From the NCBI RefSeq assembly GCF_003574465.1, contig NZ_QOWC01000023.1, positions 1-59,166 on the forward strand: a stretch of DNA of 59,166 bases. The letters run 5' to 3'. The DNA is from Methylobacterium crusticola. GTDB taxonomy: Bacteria > Pseudomonadota > Alphaproteobacteria > Rhizobiales > Beijerinckiaceae. Under the pieces are notes generated by a model. The model did not search any database. It was not told the origin of the DNA and was given only the letters and a program-made list of their open reading frames with translations. The stretch's first letter is position 1, and each line of letters opens with the position of its first letter. This document shows, piece by piece, positions 27,161-41,800 of the stretch. A program made the translations under genes and the position numbers.

Positions 27161-30043
27161 TTGCGCCACGCCTCACTCGTCCTCGCGATCCTCGTCGCCC
27201 TGCTCGGGGTCACCCTGTCCGCGCCGGCGGCCCTGGCGGTCGAGGCCGTGCGGGTCGGGCTCGATTCCCAGGCAATCGACCTCACCCCGGCGATCGAGCG
27301 CTACCGCTCCGACGGCGACCTGATCCAGATCTCGACGGCGCCCGGCAAGGACGGCATCGTGCGCCGCATCGCCGTGAAGGCGCGGGAGACCGGAGCCCGC
27401 CCGGACTGGATGGTGTTCGCGCTGACGAACGACACCGACGAGCAGATCGACCGGCTGCTCGTGGCGCCGCACTTCCGCCTCGTCGGCTCCGGGGTGATCT
27501 GGCCGGACCTCGGCGGCTCGCGCATCGCCGCGATCACGGCGAGCCAGGGCATCCGGCCCGAGCGCGACGAGAGCCCGGACGCCGACCAATTCGTCATCAC
27601 CCTCGACCCCGGCACCACCGTGACCTTCGTGGCTGAGCTGCGCACGCCCAACGTGCCGCAGGTCTACCTCTGGGACCAGGACGCCTACCGCAAGAAGGCC
27701 ACCGGGCTCACGCTCTACAAGGGCATCATCATCGGCATCGCGGGCCTGCTGGCGCTGTTCCTGACCATCGTGTTCGTGGTCAAGGGCGCGATCATCTTCC
27801 CGGCGGCAGCCGCCCTCGCCTGGGCGGTGCTGGCCTACGCGTGCATCGATTTCGGCTTCTTCCAGCGCGTCTTCCCGGTCACGGAGGCGGCGGAGCGGGT
27901 CTACCGCGCCTCCGCCGAGGCGGTGCTGGGCGCGACCCTGCTGGTGTTCCTGTTCGCCTACCTCAACCTCGCCCGCTGGCACGTGCGCTACAGCCACGTC
28001 GCCCTGATCTGGCTCCTGTTCCTCGCCGGCCTCGTCGGCCTCGCGGTCATCGACCCGCCGGTGGCGGCGGGCGTCGCCCGGATCTCGGTCGCGACGGTGG
28101 CGGGCGTCGGCCTGCTGCTCGTGGTCTACCTCGCGGCCCACAACGGCTACGACCGCGCCATCCTGCTGATCCCGACCTGGCTCCTGCTGCTCGCCTGGGT
28201 GGTGGCGGCGGGCTTCGCCATCACGGGCCAGCTCCGCAACGACCTCGTGCAGCCCGCGCTCATCGGCGGCCTCGTGCTGATCGTGATGCTGATCGGCTTC
28301 ACGGTCCTCCAGCACGCCTTCGCGGGGGGCGGCCTCACCACCAGCCTCGTCTCCGACACCGAGCGCCGGGCCCTCGCCCTCACGGGCGCCGGCGACGTGG
28401 TGTTCGACTGGGACGTGCCGGGCGACCGGGTTTTCGCCGGCCCCGAGATCGAGGGCCAGCTCGGCCTGAAGCGCGGCGCGCTCGAGGGCCCGCAGGCGAG
28501 CTGGCTCTCGCTCCTCCACCCCTTCGACGTCGACCGCTACTCGGCGGCCCTCGACACCGTGATCGAGGAGCGCCGCGGCCGGATCGCCCAGGATTTCCGC
28601 CTCCGCTCGGCGGCCGGCCCCTACTACTGGTACCGCCTGAAGGCCCGGCCGGTGATCGGCAGCGACGGCGAGGTGGTGCGCATCGTCGGCACCATCGCGG
28701 ACGTCACCGAGAGCAAGATCGCCGAGGAGCGCCTCCTGCACGACGCGGTGCACGACAACCTCACGGGCCTGCCGAACCGGGAGCTGTTCCACGACCGCCT
28801 GGACGCGGCGCTCGCGCTCGCGACCCAGGACCCGCGCTTGAAGCCGACCCTGTTCGTGCTCGACATCGACCGCTTCAAGCAGGTCAACGACGCGATCGGG
28901 CTCTCGGCCGGCGACTCGATCCTGCTCACCCTGTCGCGCCGCCTCGGCCGCCTCCTGCGCCCGCAGGACACCCTGGCGCGGGTCGCCGGCGACGAGTTCG
29001 CGGTGATCCTGCTCTCCGAACGCGACCCGGACCGCATCATCGCCTTCGCGGACATGATCCGGCGCGCCATCACGACGCCGATCACCTACGCCGACCGCGA
29101 GATCTTCCTCACGACCTCGATCGGCGCGGTGCTGCACGAGAGCGGCGCCAGCCCGAAGCGCGACGACGTGTTCAAGAACGCCGAGCTCGCGATGATCAAC
29201 GGCAAGCGCCAGGGGGGCGACCGCATCGAGGTCTACCGCCCGACCATGCGGGCCGACCGCGGCGAGCGCATGATGCTCGAGAGCGACCTGCGCCGGGCCC
29301 TCGAGCGCAACGAGATCAAGGTGCTGTTCCAGCCCATCGTGCGCCTCGAGGACCGGACCGTGGCGGGCTTCGAGACGCTGCTGCGCTGGGACCATCCCAA
29401 GCAGGGGCGGATCGCCCCCCAGGTCCTGATGGCGCTCGCCGAGGAGACCGGCCTCGTCGTCAACCTCGGCGTCTTCGCCCTGGAGCGCACGGCGGCCGAG
29501 CTCGCGGCCTGGCAGCAGGCGCTGGTGGTCGATCCCCCGATCTTCGCCTCCGTCAACGTCTCGTCCCGCCAGATCCTGCGGCACGACCTCCTGCACGACG
29601 TGAAGACCGTGCTCGCCCGCACCGGCGTCGCGCCCGGCTCGCTCAAGCTGGAACTGACCGAGAGCCTGGTGATGGAGAACCCCGAATACGCCGCCCAGAT
29701 GCTGGCGCGCATCCACGAGCTCGGCGCCGGTCTCTCGCTCGACGATTTCGGCACCGGCTACTCGGCCCTGGCCTACCTCCAGCGCTTCCCGTTCGACACG
29801 ATCAAGATCGACCAGTCCTTCGTGCGCCAGATGGCGAACGGGCGCACGGGCATCCTGCGCTCCATCGTCCGGATGGCGCAGGAGCTCGGGCTCGAGATCG
29901 TCGCCGAGGGGGCCGAGTCCGAGGCCGACGCCCGGGCGCTCGCCGAGCTCGGCTGCGACTACGCCCAGGGCTTCGCGTTCGGCGAGCCGATGTCGGTGCT
30001 CCAGGCCCGCCAGCTCGTCGGGGCCGCGCCGGAGGCCGCCTGA
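27161..30043 (+). CDS. Membrane-bound GGDEF-EAL protein (c-di-GMP turnover)
   Basis: 960 residues from TTG 27161, chosen because it puts a signal peptide (ending near APAALAVEA) right at the N-terminus and GGAAG lies 10 bases upstream; an ATG at 26987 is open but gives an arginine-rich, non-family leader. Order: periplasmic sensor like 7TMR-DISM, about seven membrane helices, a PAS-like domain, GGDEF (site AGDEF at 609-613) and EAL (ETL at 738-740). The first glycine of GGDEF and the alanine of EAL are changed, but catalytic acids and the EAL set NVSSRQ, ELTES, DDFGTG, IKIDQSF and AEGAE are present. Phosphodiesterase activity is likely; cyclase activity is uncertain. Confidence 0.88.
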   Translation: MRHASLVLAILVALLGVTLSAPAALAVEAVRVGLDSQAIDLTPAIERYRSDGDLIQISTAPGKDGIVRRIAVKARETGARPDWMVFALTNDTDEQIDRLLVAPHFRLVGSGVIWPDLGGSRIAAITASQGIRPERDESPDADQFVITLDPGTTVTFVAELRTPNVPQVYLWDQDAYRKKATGLTLYKGIIIGIAGLLALFLTIVFVVKGAIIFPAAAALAWAVLAYACIDFGFFQRVFPVTEAAERVYRASAEAVLGATLLVFLFAYLNLARWHVRYSHVALIWLLFLAGLVGLAVIDPPVAAGVARISVATVAGVGLLLVVYLAAHNGYDRAILLIPTWLLLLAWVVAAGFAITGQLRNDLVQPALIGGLVLIVMLIGFTVLQHAFAGGGLTTSLVSDTERRALALTGAGDVVFDWDVPGDRVFAGPEIEGQLGLKRGALEGPQASWLSLLHPFDVDRYSAALDTVIEERRGRIAQDFRLRSAAGPYYWYRLKARPVIGSDGEVVRIVGTIADVTESKIAEERLLHDAVHDNLTGLPNRELFHDRLDAALALATQDPRLKPTLFVLDIDRFKQVNDAIGLSAGDSILLTLSRRLGRLLRPQDTLARVAGDEFAVILLSERDPDRIIAFADMIRRAITTPITYADREIFLTTSIGAVLHESGASPKRDDVFKNAELAMINGKRQGGDRIEVYRPTMRADRGERMMLESDLRRALERNEIKVLFQPIVRLEDRTVAGFETLLRWDHPKQGRIAPQVLMALAEETGLVVNLGVFALERTAAELAAWQQALVVDPPIFASVNVSSRQILRHDLLHDVKTVLARTGVAPGSLKLELTESLVMENPEYAAQMLARIHELGAGLSLDDFGTGYSALAYLQRFPFDTIKIDQSFVRQMANGRTGILRSIVRMAQELGLEIVAEGAESEADARALAELGCDYAQGFAFGEPMSVLQARQLVGAAPEAA

Positions 30044-30125
30044 GCGGCCGGCGCGGAGCGCGGGCCCGGGCACCCCGCCGGCCCCGCGCGCCCTCGTGCG
30101 CTCCCGATGAGCGCGAATGCCGCCC

Positions 30126-30518
30126 TCAGGCGTCGATCCTGCGCCCGCCGGCCATCTCGGCCTGCCGGCAGAGCGCCCCCAGCACCTCGACCAGGCGCTC
30201 GGGATTGAGGGGTTTGCGCAGGATCGGCAGGTCGGGCCACATCAGGCGCATCGCCCGCGGCAGCACGCCGCCGGTGCAGATCAGGACCGGGACGCCCTTG
30301 GCGATCAGGCATTCCGCCGTCGGGGTCGCCTCGCCGTCGGCGAGGTTCAGGTCGAGCACGGCGACGTCCACCACCTCGAGGTCGAGCAGCGCCAGGGCCT
30401 CGCGGTTGGTGCGGGCCGGGCCGATCGCCAGCCCGTCCGATCCGGTGACGATCTCGGTCAGCTCCAGGGCGATCAGCGCCTCGTCCTCGACGATGAGAAC
30501 CCGCCGGCCGCTGAGCAT
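30126..30518 (-). CDS. Stand-alone receiver-domain response regulator
   Basis: 130 residues from ATG 30518, consisting only of a receiver domain: VLIVEDEALIA, the phosphoacceptor D56 in AVLDLNLADG, a threonine in VLICTGG and the lysine in PILRKPLN. With no output domain it probably works by protein binding, or as a phosphate shuttle or sink for a kinase elsewhere. Related small receivers in this group often pair with HWE-type histidine kinases, but none is next to it. It is convergent with the GGDEF-EAL gene. Confidence 0.88.
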   Translation of the reverse strand: MLSGRRVLIVEDEALIALELTEIVTGSDGLAIGPARTNREALALLDLEVVDVAVLDLNLADGEATPTAECLIAKGVPVLICTGGVLPRAMRLMWPDLPILRKPLNPERLVEVLGALCRQAEMAGGRRIDA

Positions 30519-30736
30519 GAGGATCTCCGTCGGTTCACCGGGCCGCCGGGGCACCGAATCGTCAAGGTTGGAGGATGGGTCGGCGGGGCCGGCCGGTCAA
30601 TCGGCGCGAATGCGGTGCGGCCGCTTAAACGCTCCTTAACCATGACGGCGGCATGGTCGAGCTCGGCCGAAGCGGGTCCCGGGCGTCCCTCCCGGGGCTC
30701 GCCGGCCGAGAGCGTCCAGGCATGGAGAGGCGGACG

Positions 30737-31057
30737 ATGGCCGAGGCGGCGTTGGACATCGCGCGGGAGCGGGGCGGCGGCACCGATCTGGTGCGCCGGC
30801 TGCTGGTCCGGCCCGACTGGGTCTCGAGCCACAGCGACGCCCGGCCCGACAACGAGGATCGGGACGACGACGTCGTGGCCCACCTCGAGGCCGAGAACCG
30901 CATCGTGAAGGCGGTGCTCCGGTCGGAGCGCCAGCAGACGGCCGCGCTGCGGGCCCGCCTCGCCGCCCTGACGGGCGGGCCGCTGCCCGACGACGTCCGG
31001 GCCGACCGCGACCGCTGGGCCTCGCTCGTCGAGCGGCTCCTCTTCGCCGGCCGCTGA
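30737..31057 (+). CDS. Hypothetical coiled-coil protein (106 aa)
   Basis: The ATG at 30737 follows GGAGAGG at 6 bases, which is better than the two upstream ATGs at 30653 and 30722. The product is soluble and acidic in the middle (DARPDNEDRDDDVVAHLEAE), with a predicted coiled coil around residues 52-80 and a C-terminal helix ending ERLLFAGR. I do not recognise a family. It is divergent from the receiver gene and 76 bp upstream of the oxidoreductase gene on the same strand. Confidence 0.6.
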   Translation: MAEAALDIARERGGGTDLVRRLLVRPDWVSSHSDARPDNEDRDDDVVAHLEAENRIVKAVLRSERQQTAALRARLAALTGGPLPDDVRADRDRWASLVERLLFAGR

Positions 31058-31133
31058 TCCCGGCCCAGCCCCCACACCCGTCCCGGGCGGCCCGCCCGCC
31101 GGGCGGCCTCGCCAAGGACGCACGGAGACGGCC

Positions 31134-32099
31134 ATGCGCTCCCGCTGCTCGCTCGTCGTCAACGGCAAGACCGTCCGGGTCGCAACCGGGGACACGCCCT
31201 TCGAGGCCGCCCTGCCGGGCGGCGTGGCGGCGGGCCGGGACGGCACCGTGCAGGACGCGGTGCCGCGCCTGCGCAACACCAGCCGCACGCGGCCGCGCCT
31301 CGGCGACGGCGCGGGCACGCGGCCGAGCCCCGCCCCCACCCCCCTCTCCGCCCTGCGCACGGTCAAGCGCGCCGGCACGCTGCTCTGCGCGACCCCGCTC
31401 GGGGGCGCCGTGGTGGAGCTCGTCGTGACCGTGTCGCGCCCCCTCGACGTGGCGCCGGGCCAGGCCGTCGAGGTCGCCTTCGCGGGGCTGCCGCCGCGGC
31501 CCTACTGCCCGACCCAGCGCATCGACGGCACCACCGAGCTGAACGAGCTCGTCTTCCACGTCCGCGCCGATTGCGGCGCCGTCGGGCCCGCCCTCGGCGG
31601 CACCGTCCGGCCGGGGCACGTGGTCCGCGTCAAGGGGCCGGCGGGCGGCACGCCCTACCGGCCGGGCCCCGGCCGCCTGGTCCTCGCCGCGGCCGAGACG
31701 GGCTTCGCGCCGATCTGGGCCATCGCCCGCGCGGCGCGCTATCTCGAGGCCGGCCGCGAGATGGTGCTGGTGGTGGGCGCGCGCGACGCGGACGACCTCT
31801 ACATGCGCCCGGCCCTGGACTGGCTGCGCCAGACGGGCGTGCAGCAGATCACGCTGGCGGCGAGCCGCGAGAGGCGGGGCCTCGCCGACGTGCGCTCGGG
31901 GCCGGTGACCGCCTACCTGTCGGGTCTCCGGCCGAGCGACACGGTCCACGTCGCCGGCCCGCCGGACCTCGTGCGCGGCGTCGAGATGCTGTGCGCGGGC
32001 GCCGGCGCCACCTGCATCGGCCTGCCGTTCCTGCCGACCCGCAGCCGGGCCCGCAGCCTCGTCACCCCGGGCGACGCCGGGGCGCAGCGCGGGATGTAG
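31134..32099 (+). CDS. Ferredoxin-NAD(P) reductase-like flavoprotein with cysteine-free ferredoxin part
   Basis: 321 residues. The C-terminal two thirds resemble FAD/NAD(P)-binding reductases of ring-hydroxylating dioxygenases: PPRPYCPTQ matches the FAD-binding RxYS region, TTELNELVFHVR follows, and VLAAAETGFAPIWAIARA is the nucleotide-binding loop. The first ~25 residues look like the start of a plant-type [2Fe-2S] ferredoxin (LVVNGKTVRVATGDTPFEAAL), but the CxxxxCxxC cluster ligands that should follow are absent and replaced by an arginine/proline linker. The loop reads AAETG where GGTG is usual. It may be a reductase that relies on a separate electron carrier, or a non-redox relative. No partner oxygenase is nearby. 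Confidence 0.65.
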   Translation: MRSRCSLVVNGKTVRVATGDTPFEAALPGGVAAGRDGTVQDAVPRLRNTSRTRPRLGDGAGTRPSPAPTPLSALRTVKRAGTLLCATPLGGAVVELVVTVSRPLDVAPGQAVEVAFAGLPPRPYCPTQRIDGTTELNELVFHVRADCGAVGPALGGTVRPGHVVRVKGPAGGTPYRPGPGRLVLAAAETGFAPIWAIARAARYLEAGREMVLVVGARDADDLYMRPALDWLRQTGVQQITLAASRERRGLADVRSGPVTAYLSGLRPSDTVHVAGPPDLVRGVEMLCAGAGATCIGLPFLPTRSRARSLVTPGDAGAQRGM

Positions 32100-32330
32100 G
32101 CCGGGGATCCCCGCCGGACGACGCGGGCGCCCCGCCGATCGGCCCGCCACCGTGGACGCCCCGCCGAGGACATCCGCTCGCGCCCCCGCGCGACGCGGGA
32201 TGTCGCGCCGCCGCGCCCGCGCGCTTCGTTAACTTCCGCCCGAACTCCGCCCGCCGAGCCCGCGCGCCTCGCCTGCGACGCGCAAGGCCCGTTCCGGGCT
32301 CGCGGCCCGCCCCGGCGAGGCGGCGGGAGG

Positions 32331-34880
<2,550 letters not shown>

Positions 34881-35353
34881 CGTGTGCTGCTCCGCGCTCT
34901 GACGTCGCGTATGGCGCAGCAAACCTTTGGCCAAGTGCAGCATCGTGTGACTGCTTTGCGACTATGTCGAGACGGCCGAAGCGCTCCGGACGGAGTCTTC
35001 CGGCGTGTGGCCCCCGCGACACGTCGCACGCGAACGAGACTTGAGTTTGACGGGTCGGCCTGAAGCGAATGTGAACCGAACGCGCCCAATTGGCACCGGC
35101 ATCGATCGGAGCCATCCGTCCGGAGGATGTGCACCGCTTTTCGGCGGAGCGGTTAGCGCTTCTCCACCAGGCCGTCCCCCGGGCGGCCGATCCCGTCACG
35201 CTCCGGTCGCGCGGATGCGCGAACCTCGCGGCGACCCGGCGCCGGAACTTCCGGCCCGGAAGGCCGCTTGCCTGCCGGCACGGCTCCCCGCCCGAACCGG
35301 CATATGGGTGCGGCGGCCCCCCGGCTCAACCCTCGGCCCGCCCGGAGACACGC
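34881..35353. other. Divergent promoter region of glgP and the GH13 gene
   Basis: 473 bases hold no credible gene. The part nearest glgP (about 34905-35100) is AT-richer than its surroundings, includes the short palindrome CTTTGGCCAAG at about 34924-34934, and probably carries promoters. No -35/-10 pair stands out clearly in either direction. Confidence 0.45.
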
Positions 35354-36952
<1,599 letters not shown>

Positions 36953-37008
36953 GACCTTGAACGTTTCCAGTACTTGCCACTTTCATGCCGGAGCTTGAGC
37001 GTCTTGTG

Positions 37009-37050
37009 CCGATGCGGGCGCATTTTCTCGCGCGATCGGGCGTTTTTTCT
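37009..37050 (+). terminator. Candidate intrinsic terminator after the alpha-glucosidase gene
   Basis: CCGATGCG at 37009-37016 pairs with CGC(G)ATCGG at 37031-37039 with one bulged G, and is closely followed by TTTTTT (37043-37048). It lies 57 bases after the alpha-glucosidase stop codon. The stem is modest and the loop long, so this is a candidate only. Confidence 0.4.
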
Positions 37051-37077
37051 TGTGAATGACCCCCGGCGTGATATTGT
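37050..37077 (+). promoter_or_regulatory. Candidate sigma-70-type promoter of glgA
   Basis: TTGTGA (37050-37055) and TATTGT (37072-37077) are 16 bases apart, each matching four of six consensus bases, in a locally AT-rich stretch right after the putative terminator. The distance to the glgA ATG is about 105 bases. Confidence 0.35.
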
Positions 37078-37182
37078 GCAGTGCGGTGGAACCCGACGGG
37101 GATTCGTGCGTTGCGAGATCACGTGTACGCCGCGGCTTTGTCCGCCAGCATCCCGTCCGGCGGGCGGCATGGGGACCCATCC

Positions 37183-38724
37183 ATGATCCTACCGGCGTCG
37201 GCGCGATCGGCTTCCCTCACGCCGGTCGTGCCGCAGGAGCGGCCCCGCGCCAGGGCCGCCGAGGCGATGCGCGGGTCGCTCAAGCCGCGCGTGCTCTACG
37301 CGACGCCGGAGATGGCGGACTTCCTCAAGACCGGCGGCCTCGGCGAGGTCGCGGCCTCCCTGCCCCGAGCCCTGCGCCAGGGCTTCGACGTCCGCATCCT
37401 GATCCCGGGCTACCGTCAGGTCGTCGAGCGCTTCGCCGAGATCCCGGTCGTGGCCCAGCTTCCCGGGGTCGCGGGCCTGCCGCCCTGCGCCATCGGCCTC
37501 GTCGAGACGGCGGACGGCCTGCCGGTCTACGTCGTCCTCAACCCCGACCTCTACGAGCGCGACGGCTCGCCCTACGGCGACCAGGGCGGCGACTTCCCCG
37601 ACAACGACCTGCGCTTCGGCCGGCTCAGCCTCGCGGCGGCGGAGCTCGCCCACGGGGCCGACCCGGACTGGCGCGCCGACCTCCTCCACCTCAACGACTG
37701 GCAGACCGCCCTGGCGCCGGCCTACCTCGCCTGGCGCGGCCAGCGCACGCCGTCCGTGCTCACCATCCACAACCTCGCCTACCAGGGCCTGTTTCCCTGG
37801 GAGAACCTCGGCCGCCTCGGCGTGCCGGAGAGCGCCTTCCAGATCGACGGCGTCGAGTTCTACGGCAAGCTCTCGTTCCTGAAGGCCGGCCTGTTCTACG
37901 CCTCGCACGTCACCACGGTGAGCGAGACCTACGCGCACGAGATCACCACCCCGGAATTCGGCTGCGGCCTCGACGGCCTGCTGCGCACCCGCGCCCACCA
38001 GGGCCGGCTCGCCGGCATCCTGAACGGCATCGACGAGGTCTGGGATCCGCGCACCGACCCGCACCTCGCCACCCCGTTCGAGCCTGACGACTGGAAGGGC
38101 AAGCGCGCCAACGCCGACGCGGTGCGCCAGCGGTTCGGCCTCGGCGTCTCCCGCGGGCCGCTCTTCGCCATCGTGTCCCGCCTCGTCCACCAGAAGGGCG
38201 TCGACCTGACCCTGGCGGCGGCGGAATCCATCGTCGCCGAGGGCGGCCAGCTCGTGGTGACGGGCCAGGGCGAGAGCCGGTTCGAGGCCGCGTTCCTCGA
38301 CCTCGCCCGGCGCCACCCCGGCGCCGTCGGCGTGCGGGTCGGCTTCGAGGAGACCGACGCGCACCGCATGTTCGCGGGCAGCGACTTCCTGCTGATGCCC
38401 TCGCGCTTCGAGCCCTGCGGCCTCGCCCAGATGTACGCCCAGCGCTTCGGCTCGCTGCCGATCGTCCACCGCACCGGCGGCCTCGCCGACACCGTCGAGG
38501 ACGGCGTCACCGGCTTCACGTTCGGCGAGGCCTCCCTCAAGGGGCTCACCGGCGCGGTCCGGCGCGCCCTGGAGACCTTCACCTCCAAGCGCCGGCTGAA
38601 CGCGATGCGGCGCAGCGCCATGGCGCGCAGCTTCGGCTGGGACAAGGCGGCCCACAGTTACGGCCTGCTCTACACCCGCTCGATCGGCAACGGCGCCGAG
38701 GTCCTGCGCTCGCGCGCGGCCTGA
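37183..38724 (+). CDS. glgA: Glycogen synthase (ADP-glucose, GT5)
   Basis: 513 residues from ATG 37183. It extends alpha-1,4-glucan chains from ADP-glucose. The substrate-binding KTGGLGEV begins at K49; other family blocks are HLNDWQTALAP, TIHNLAYQGLFPW, the second-half ISRLVHQKG-like IVSRLVHQKGVDLT, and SRFEPCGLAQMYAQRFGSLP with the catalytic-region glutamate. The first ~30 residues are a poorly conserved extension; a start at MRGSLKPRVLYATPEM (37267) is possible. glgB and glgC are not in the window. Confidence 0.95.
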   Translation: MILPASARSASLTPVVPQERPRARAAEAMRGSLKPRVLYATPEMADFLKTGGLGEVAASLPRALRQGFDVRILIPGYRQVVERFAEIPVVAQLPGVAGLPPCAIGLVETADGLPVYVVLNPDLYERDGSPYGDQGGDFPDNDLRFGRLSLAAAELAHGADPDWRADLLHLNDWQTALAPAYLAWRGQRTPSVLTIHNLAYQGLFPWENLGRLGVPESAFQIDGVEFYGKLSFLKAGLFYASHVTTVSETYAHEITTPEFGCGLDGLLRTRAHQGRLAGILNGIDEVWDPRTDPHLATPFEPDDWKGKRANADAVRQRFGLGVSRGPLFAIVSRLVHQKGVDLTLAAAESIVAEGGQLVVTGQGESRFEAAFLDLARRHPGAVGVRVGFEETDAHRMFAGSDFLLMPSRFEPCGLAQMYAQRFGSLPIVHRTGGLADTVEDGVTGFTFGEASLKGLTGAVRRALETFTSKRRLNAMRRSAMARSFGWDKAAHSYGLLYTRSIGNGAEVLRSRAA

Positions 38725-38863
38725 GGCTCTCCCGCGGCGGGCCCTCCGCCGCACCCGGCGATCGGCCGGCCGCGCCGCCCCCTATCCACTCCCCCGCGGG
38801 AATGCCGTACACAGCGCCGTGCGGGCCGGGCGCCGACCCGGCGCGAGGGAGCGGTGGCGGGCG

Positions 38864-41800
38864 ATGATCGCGGGCTGGGCGGTGGTGCTGACGGCGCTCG
38901 TCTACATCTGCGCCCTGTTCGCGGTCGCCCATTGGGGCGACGTCTCCGGGCGCCGGCTGATGCGCGACGCACGGGTGCGTCCCACCATCTACGCCCTGTC
39001 GCTCGCGGTCTACTGCACCTCCTGGACCTTCTTCGGCTCGGTCGGCCTCGCCAGCCACACCGGCCTCGACTTCCTCACCATCTACGTCGGCCCGGTGCTG
39101 GTGATCGGGCTCGGCCACCGGCTGGTGGCCCGGGTCGTGCGCATCGCCAAGGCGCAGAACTCGACCTCCGTCGCCGACTTCGTCGCCGCCCGCTACGGCA
39201 AGAGCGAGCGCATCGCCGCCCTCGTCTGCCTGATCGCCATGGTCGGGGCGATCCCCTACATCGCCCTGCAATTGCGGGCGGTGGCGGCCTCGCTCCAGGT
39301 CTTCCTGCACACCACCGACGGCAGCGGCGCCCAGGCCGGGATGGCCGGGGACCTCGGCCTGTTCGTCGCCCTGGTGCTCGCCGGGTTCGCGGTGGCGTTC
39401 GGCACCCGCCACGCCGACGCCACCGAGCACCAGGACGGGCTCACCCTGGCGGTCGCCCTCGAATCGCTGGTCAAGCTCCTGGCCTTCCTGACCGTGGGCG
39501 GGTTCGTGGTGGGCTGGATGCTGCGCGACACGCCGCCCCTCGCCTCCCTCAGCCTCGCCCGGGACGCCGCGGCGCTCGCCGCCAACACCTCGGGCCCCGC
39601 GACCCTGCTGGTGCAGACCCTGCTCGCGGCCGCGGCCGTGCTGCTGCTGCCGCGCCAATTCCACATGGCGGTGGTGGAGAACCGCGCCGTGGCGGATGTG
39701 GGCCGCGCCGCCTGGACCTTCCCGCTCTACCTCGTGCTGATCAACCTGTTCGTGGTGCCGCTGGCCCTCGCCGGCCTCGCCCTGTTCCCGGACGGGACCG
39801 TGCAGCGCGACATGACCGTCCTGGCGCTGCCCCTGAGCGAGCGGGCCGACGGGGTCGCCCTCGTGGCCTTCATCGGCGGCCTCTCGGCCGCGACCGCGAT
39901 GGTCATCGTCGAATCGGTGGCGGTCGCCATCATGATCTCGAACCACCTCGTGATCCCGGTGACGCTGCGGCGCCGGGCCGGCCGCTCCGGCGGGTCGGAC
40001 CTCGGCAACCACGTCCTCGTCGTGCGGCGCATCGCCATCGTGGCCGTGGTGCTGGTGGCCTACGCCTACTCGCAAATCGCCGGCGAGGTCGCCCTGGCGT
40101 CGATTGGGCTCCTGTCCTTCGCGGCGGTCGCCCAGATCGGGCCGGCCTTCGTGGGGGCGCTGTACTGGCGCCGGGGCACGGGGCTCGGCGCGGCGGCCGG
40201 GCTGTCCGTCGGCCTCCTGGTCTGGGTCTACACCCTGCTCGTGCCGAGCCTCGTCACCGACGGCGGCGGCTGGGCCGCCCGCCTCCTCGACGAGGGCCCG
40301 TTCGGCGTCGCGGCCCTGAGCCCGACCGCGCTCATGGGCCTCGAGGACGTGCCGCGCCTCGTCCACGGCACGCTGTGGAGCCTCGGCCTCAACGTCCTGG
40401 CGTATGTCGGCCTCTCGCTCGTGCGCCCACCCAGCGCCATCGAGTGCCTCCAGGCCGAGGCCTTCGGCCATGCCGCGGGGCCGGGCGCGCCGAGCTTCCG
40501 GCTCTTCCGGGCCGTGGTCACGGTGGCGGAATTGCGCGCCACCGTGGCGCGCTTCCTCGGCGAGGAGCGGGCCGCCCGGGCCTTCGAGGAGTTCGCCCAG
40601 GCGCAGGGGCGCGGCCCGGTCCCGGCCGCGGCGGTGGCCGGGCTGCCGGAACTGCGCCACGCCGAGCACCTCCTCGCCTCGGCGATCGGGGCCGCCTCGG
40701 CGCGGCTCGCCCTGTCGCTGCTGCTGCGGCGGCGCAACGTCTCGCCCCAGGCCGCGCTCAAGCTCCTCGACGACGCCTCGGCGGTCTTCCAGTACAGCCG
40801 CGACATCCTCCAGCACGGGCTCGACCACGCGGGTCAGGGCATCACGGTCTTCGACCGCGACATGAAGCTGATCGCCTGGAACCGGGCGTTCGCGGACCTC
40901 TACGACCTGCCCCCGGACATGATCCAGACGGGGATCGGGCTCGAGGAGATCGTGCGCTTCAACGCCGGGCGCGGCGCCTACGGCGACCGCGACGCCGACG
41001 CGCTGGTGCGCGAGCGCATCGCCGCCTTCCGGCAGGAGGCCGGGCCCCAGCGCCTGCGCCTGCACCCGAGCGGCCGGGTGATCGAGATCCGCGCCAACGT
41101 GCTGCCGAACGGCGGCGTCGTCGCGACCTACACGGACGTCACCGAGTCCGTGGCCGCCGAGGAGGCGCGCACCCGCCTCAACGAGGAGCTGGAGAGCCGC
41201 GTCCGGGAGCGGACCGAGGAGCTCACCCGGCTCAACGCCGCCCTCACCCGGGCCACGACCGCGGCCGAGGCGGCCAACGCGTCGAAGACCCGGTTCCTCG
41301 CCGCGGCGAGCCACGACATCCTGCAGCCCCTCAACGCGGCCCGGCTCTACGCCACGGCCCTGGTCGAGCGCGACCGCGCCACCGACCCGACCCTCGCCGA
41401 GAACGTCGACGCCTCCCTGGACGCGGTCGAGGAGATCCTGACGGCCCTCCTCGACATCTCGCGCCTCGACAGCGGGGCCCTGAAGCCGCAGCTCTCGATC
41501 GTCCCGGTGGCGGAGCTGTTCCGCCAGGTCCAGCGCGAGTTCGGGCCGACCGCGCGGGAGAAGGGCCTCGTCCTCAAGGTCATGCCCTGCTCCCTCGCCA
41601 TCCGCTCGGACCGCTCGCTCCTGCGGCGCCTGCTCCACAACCTCGTGTCGAACGCCATCAAGTACACGCCGCGGGGCCGGGTGCTCGTGGGCGCGCGCCG
41701 GCGCGGCGGCCACGTCGTCCTGACGGTCTGCGACACCGGGCTCGGCATCCCGGCCTCGAAGCAGAAGGTAGTGTTCCGGGAGTTCCAGCGCCTCGACCAG

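Noticed and set aside
30126..30518. CRISPR or toxin-antitoxin unit in the small genes around 30.1-31.1 kb
   Set aside because: The minus-strand gene is a clear receiver domain and the divergent small gene has no toxin or antitoxin motif; no direct repeats were seen.
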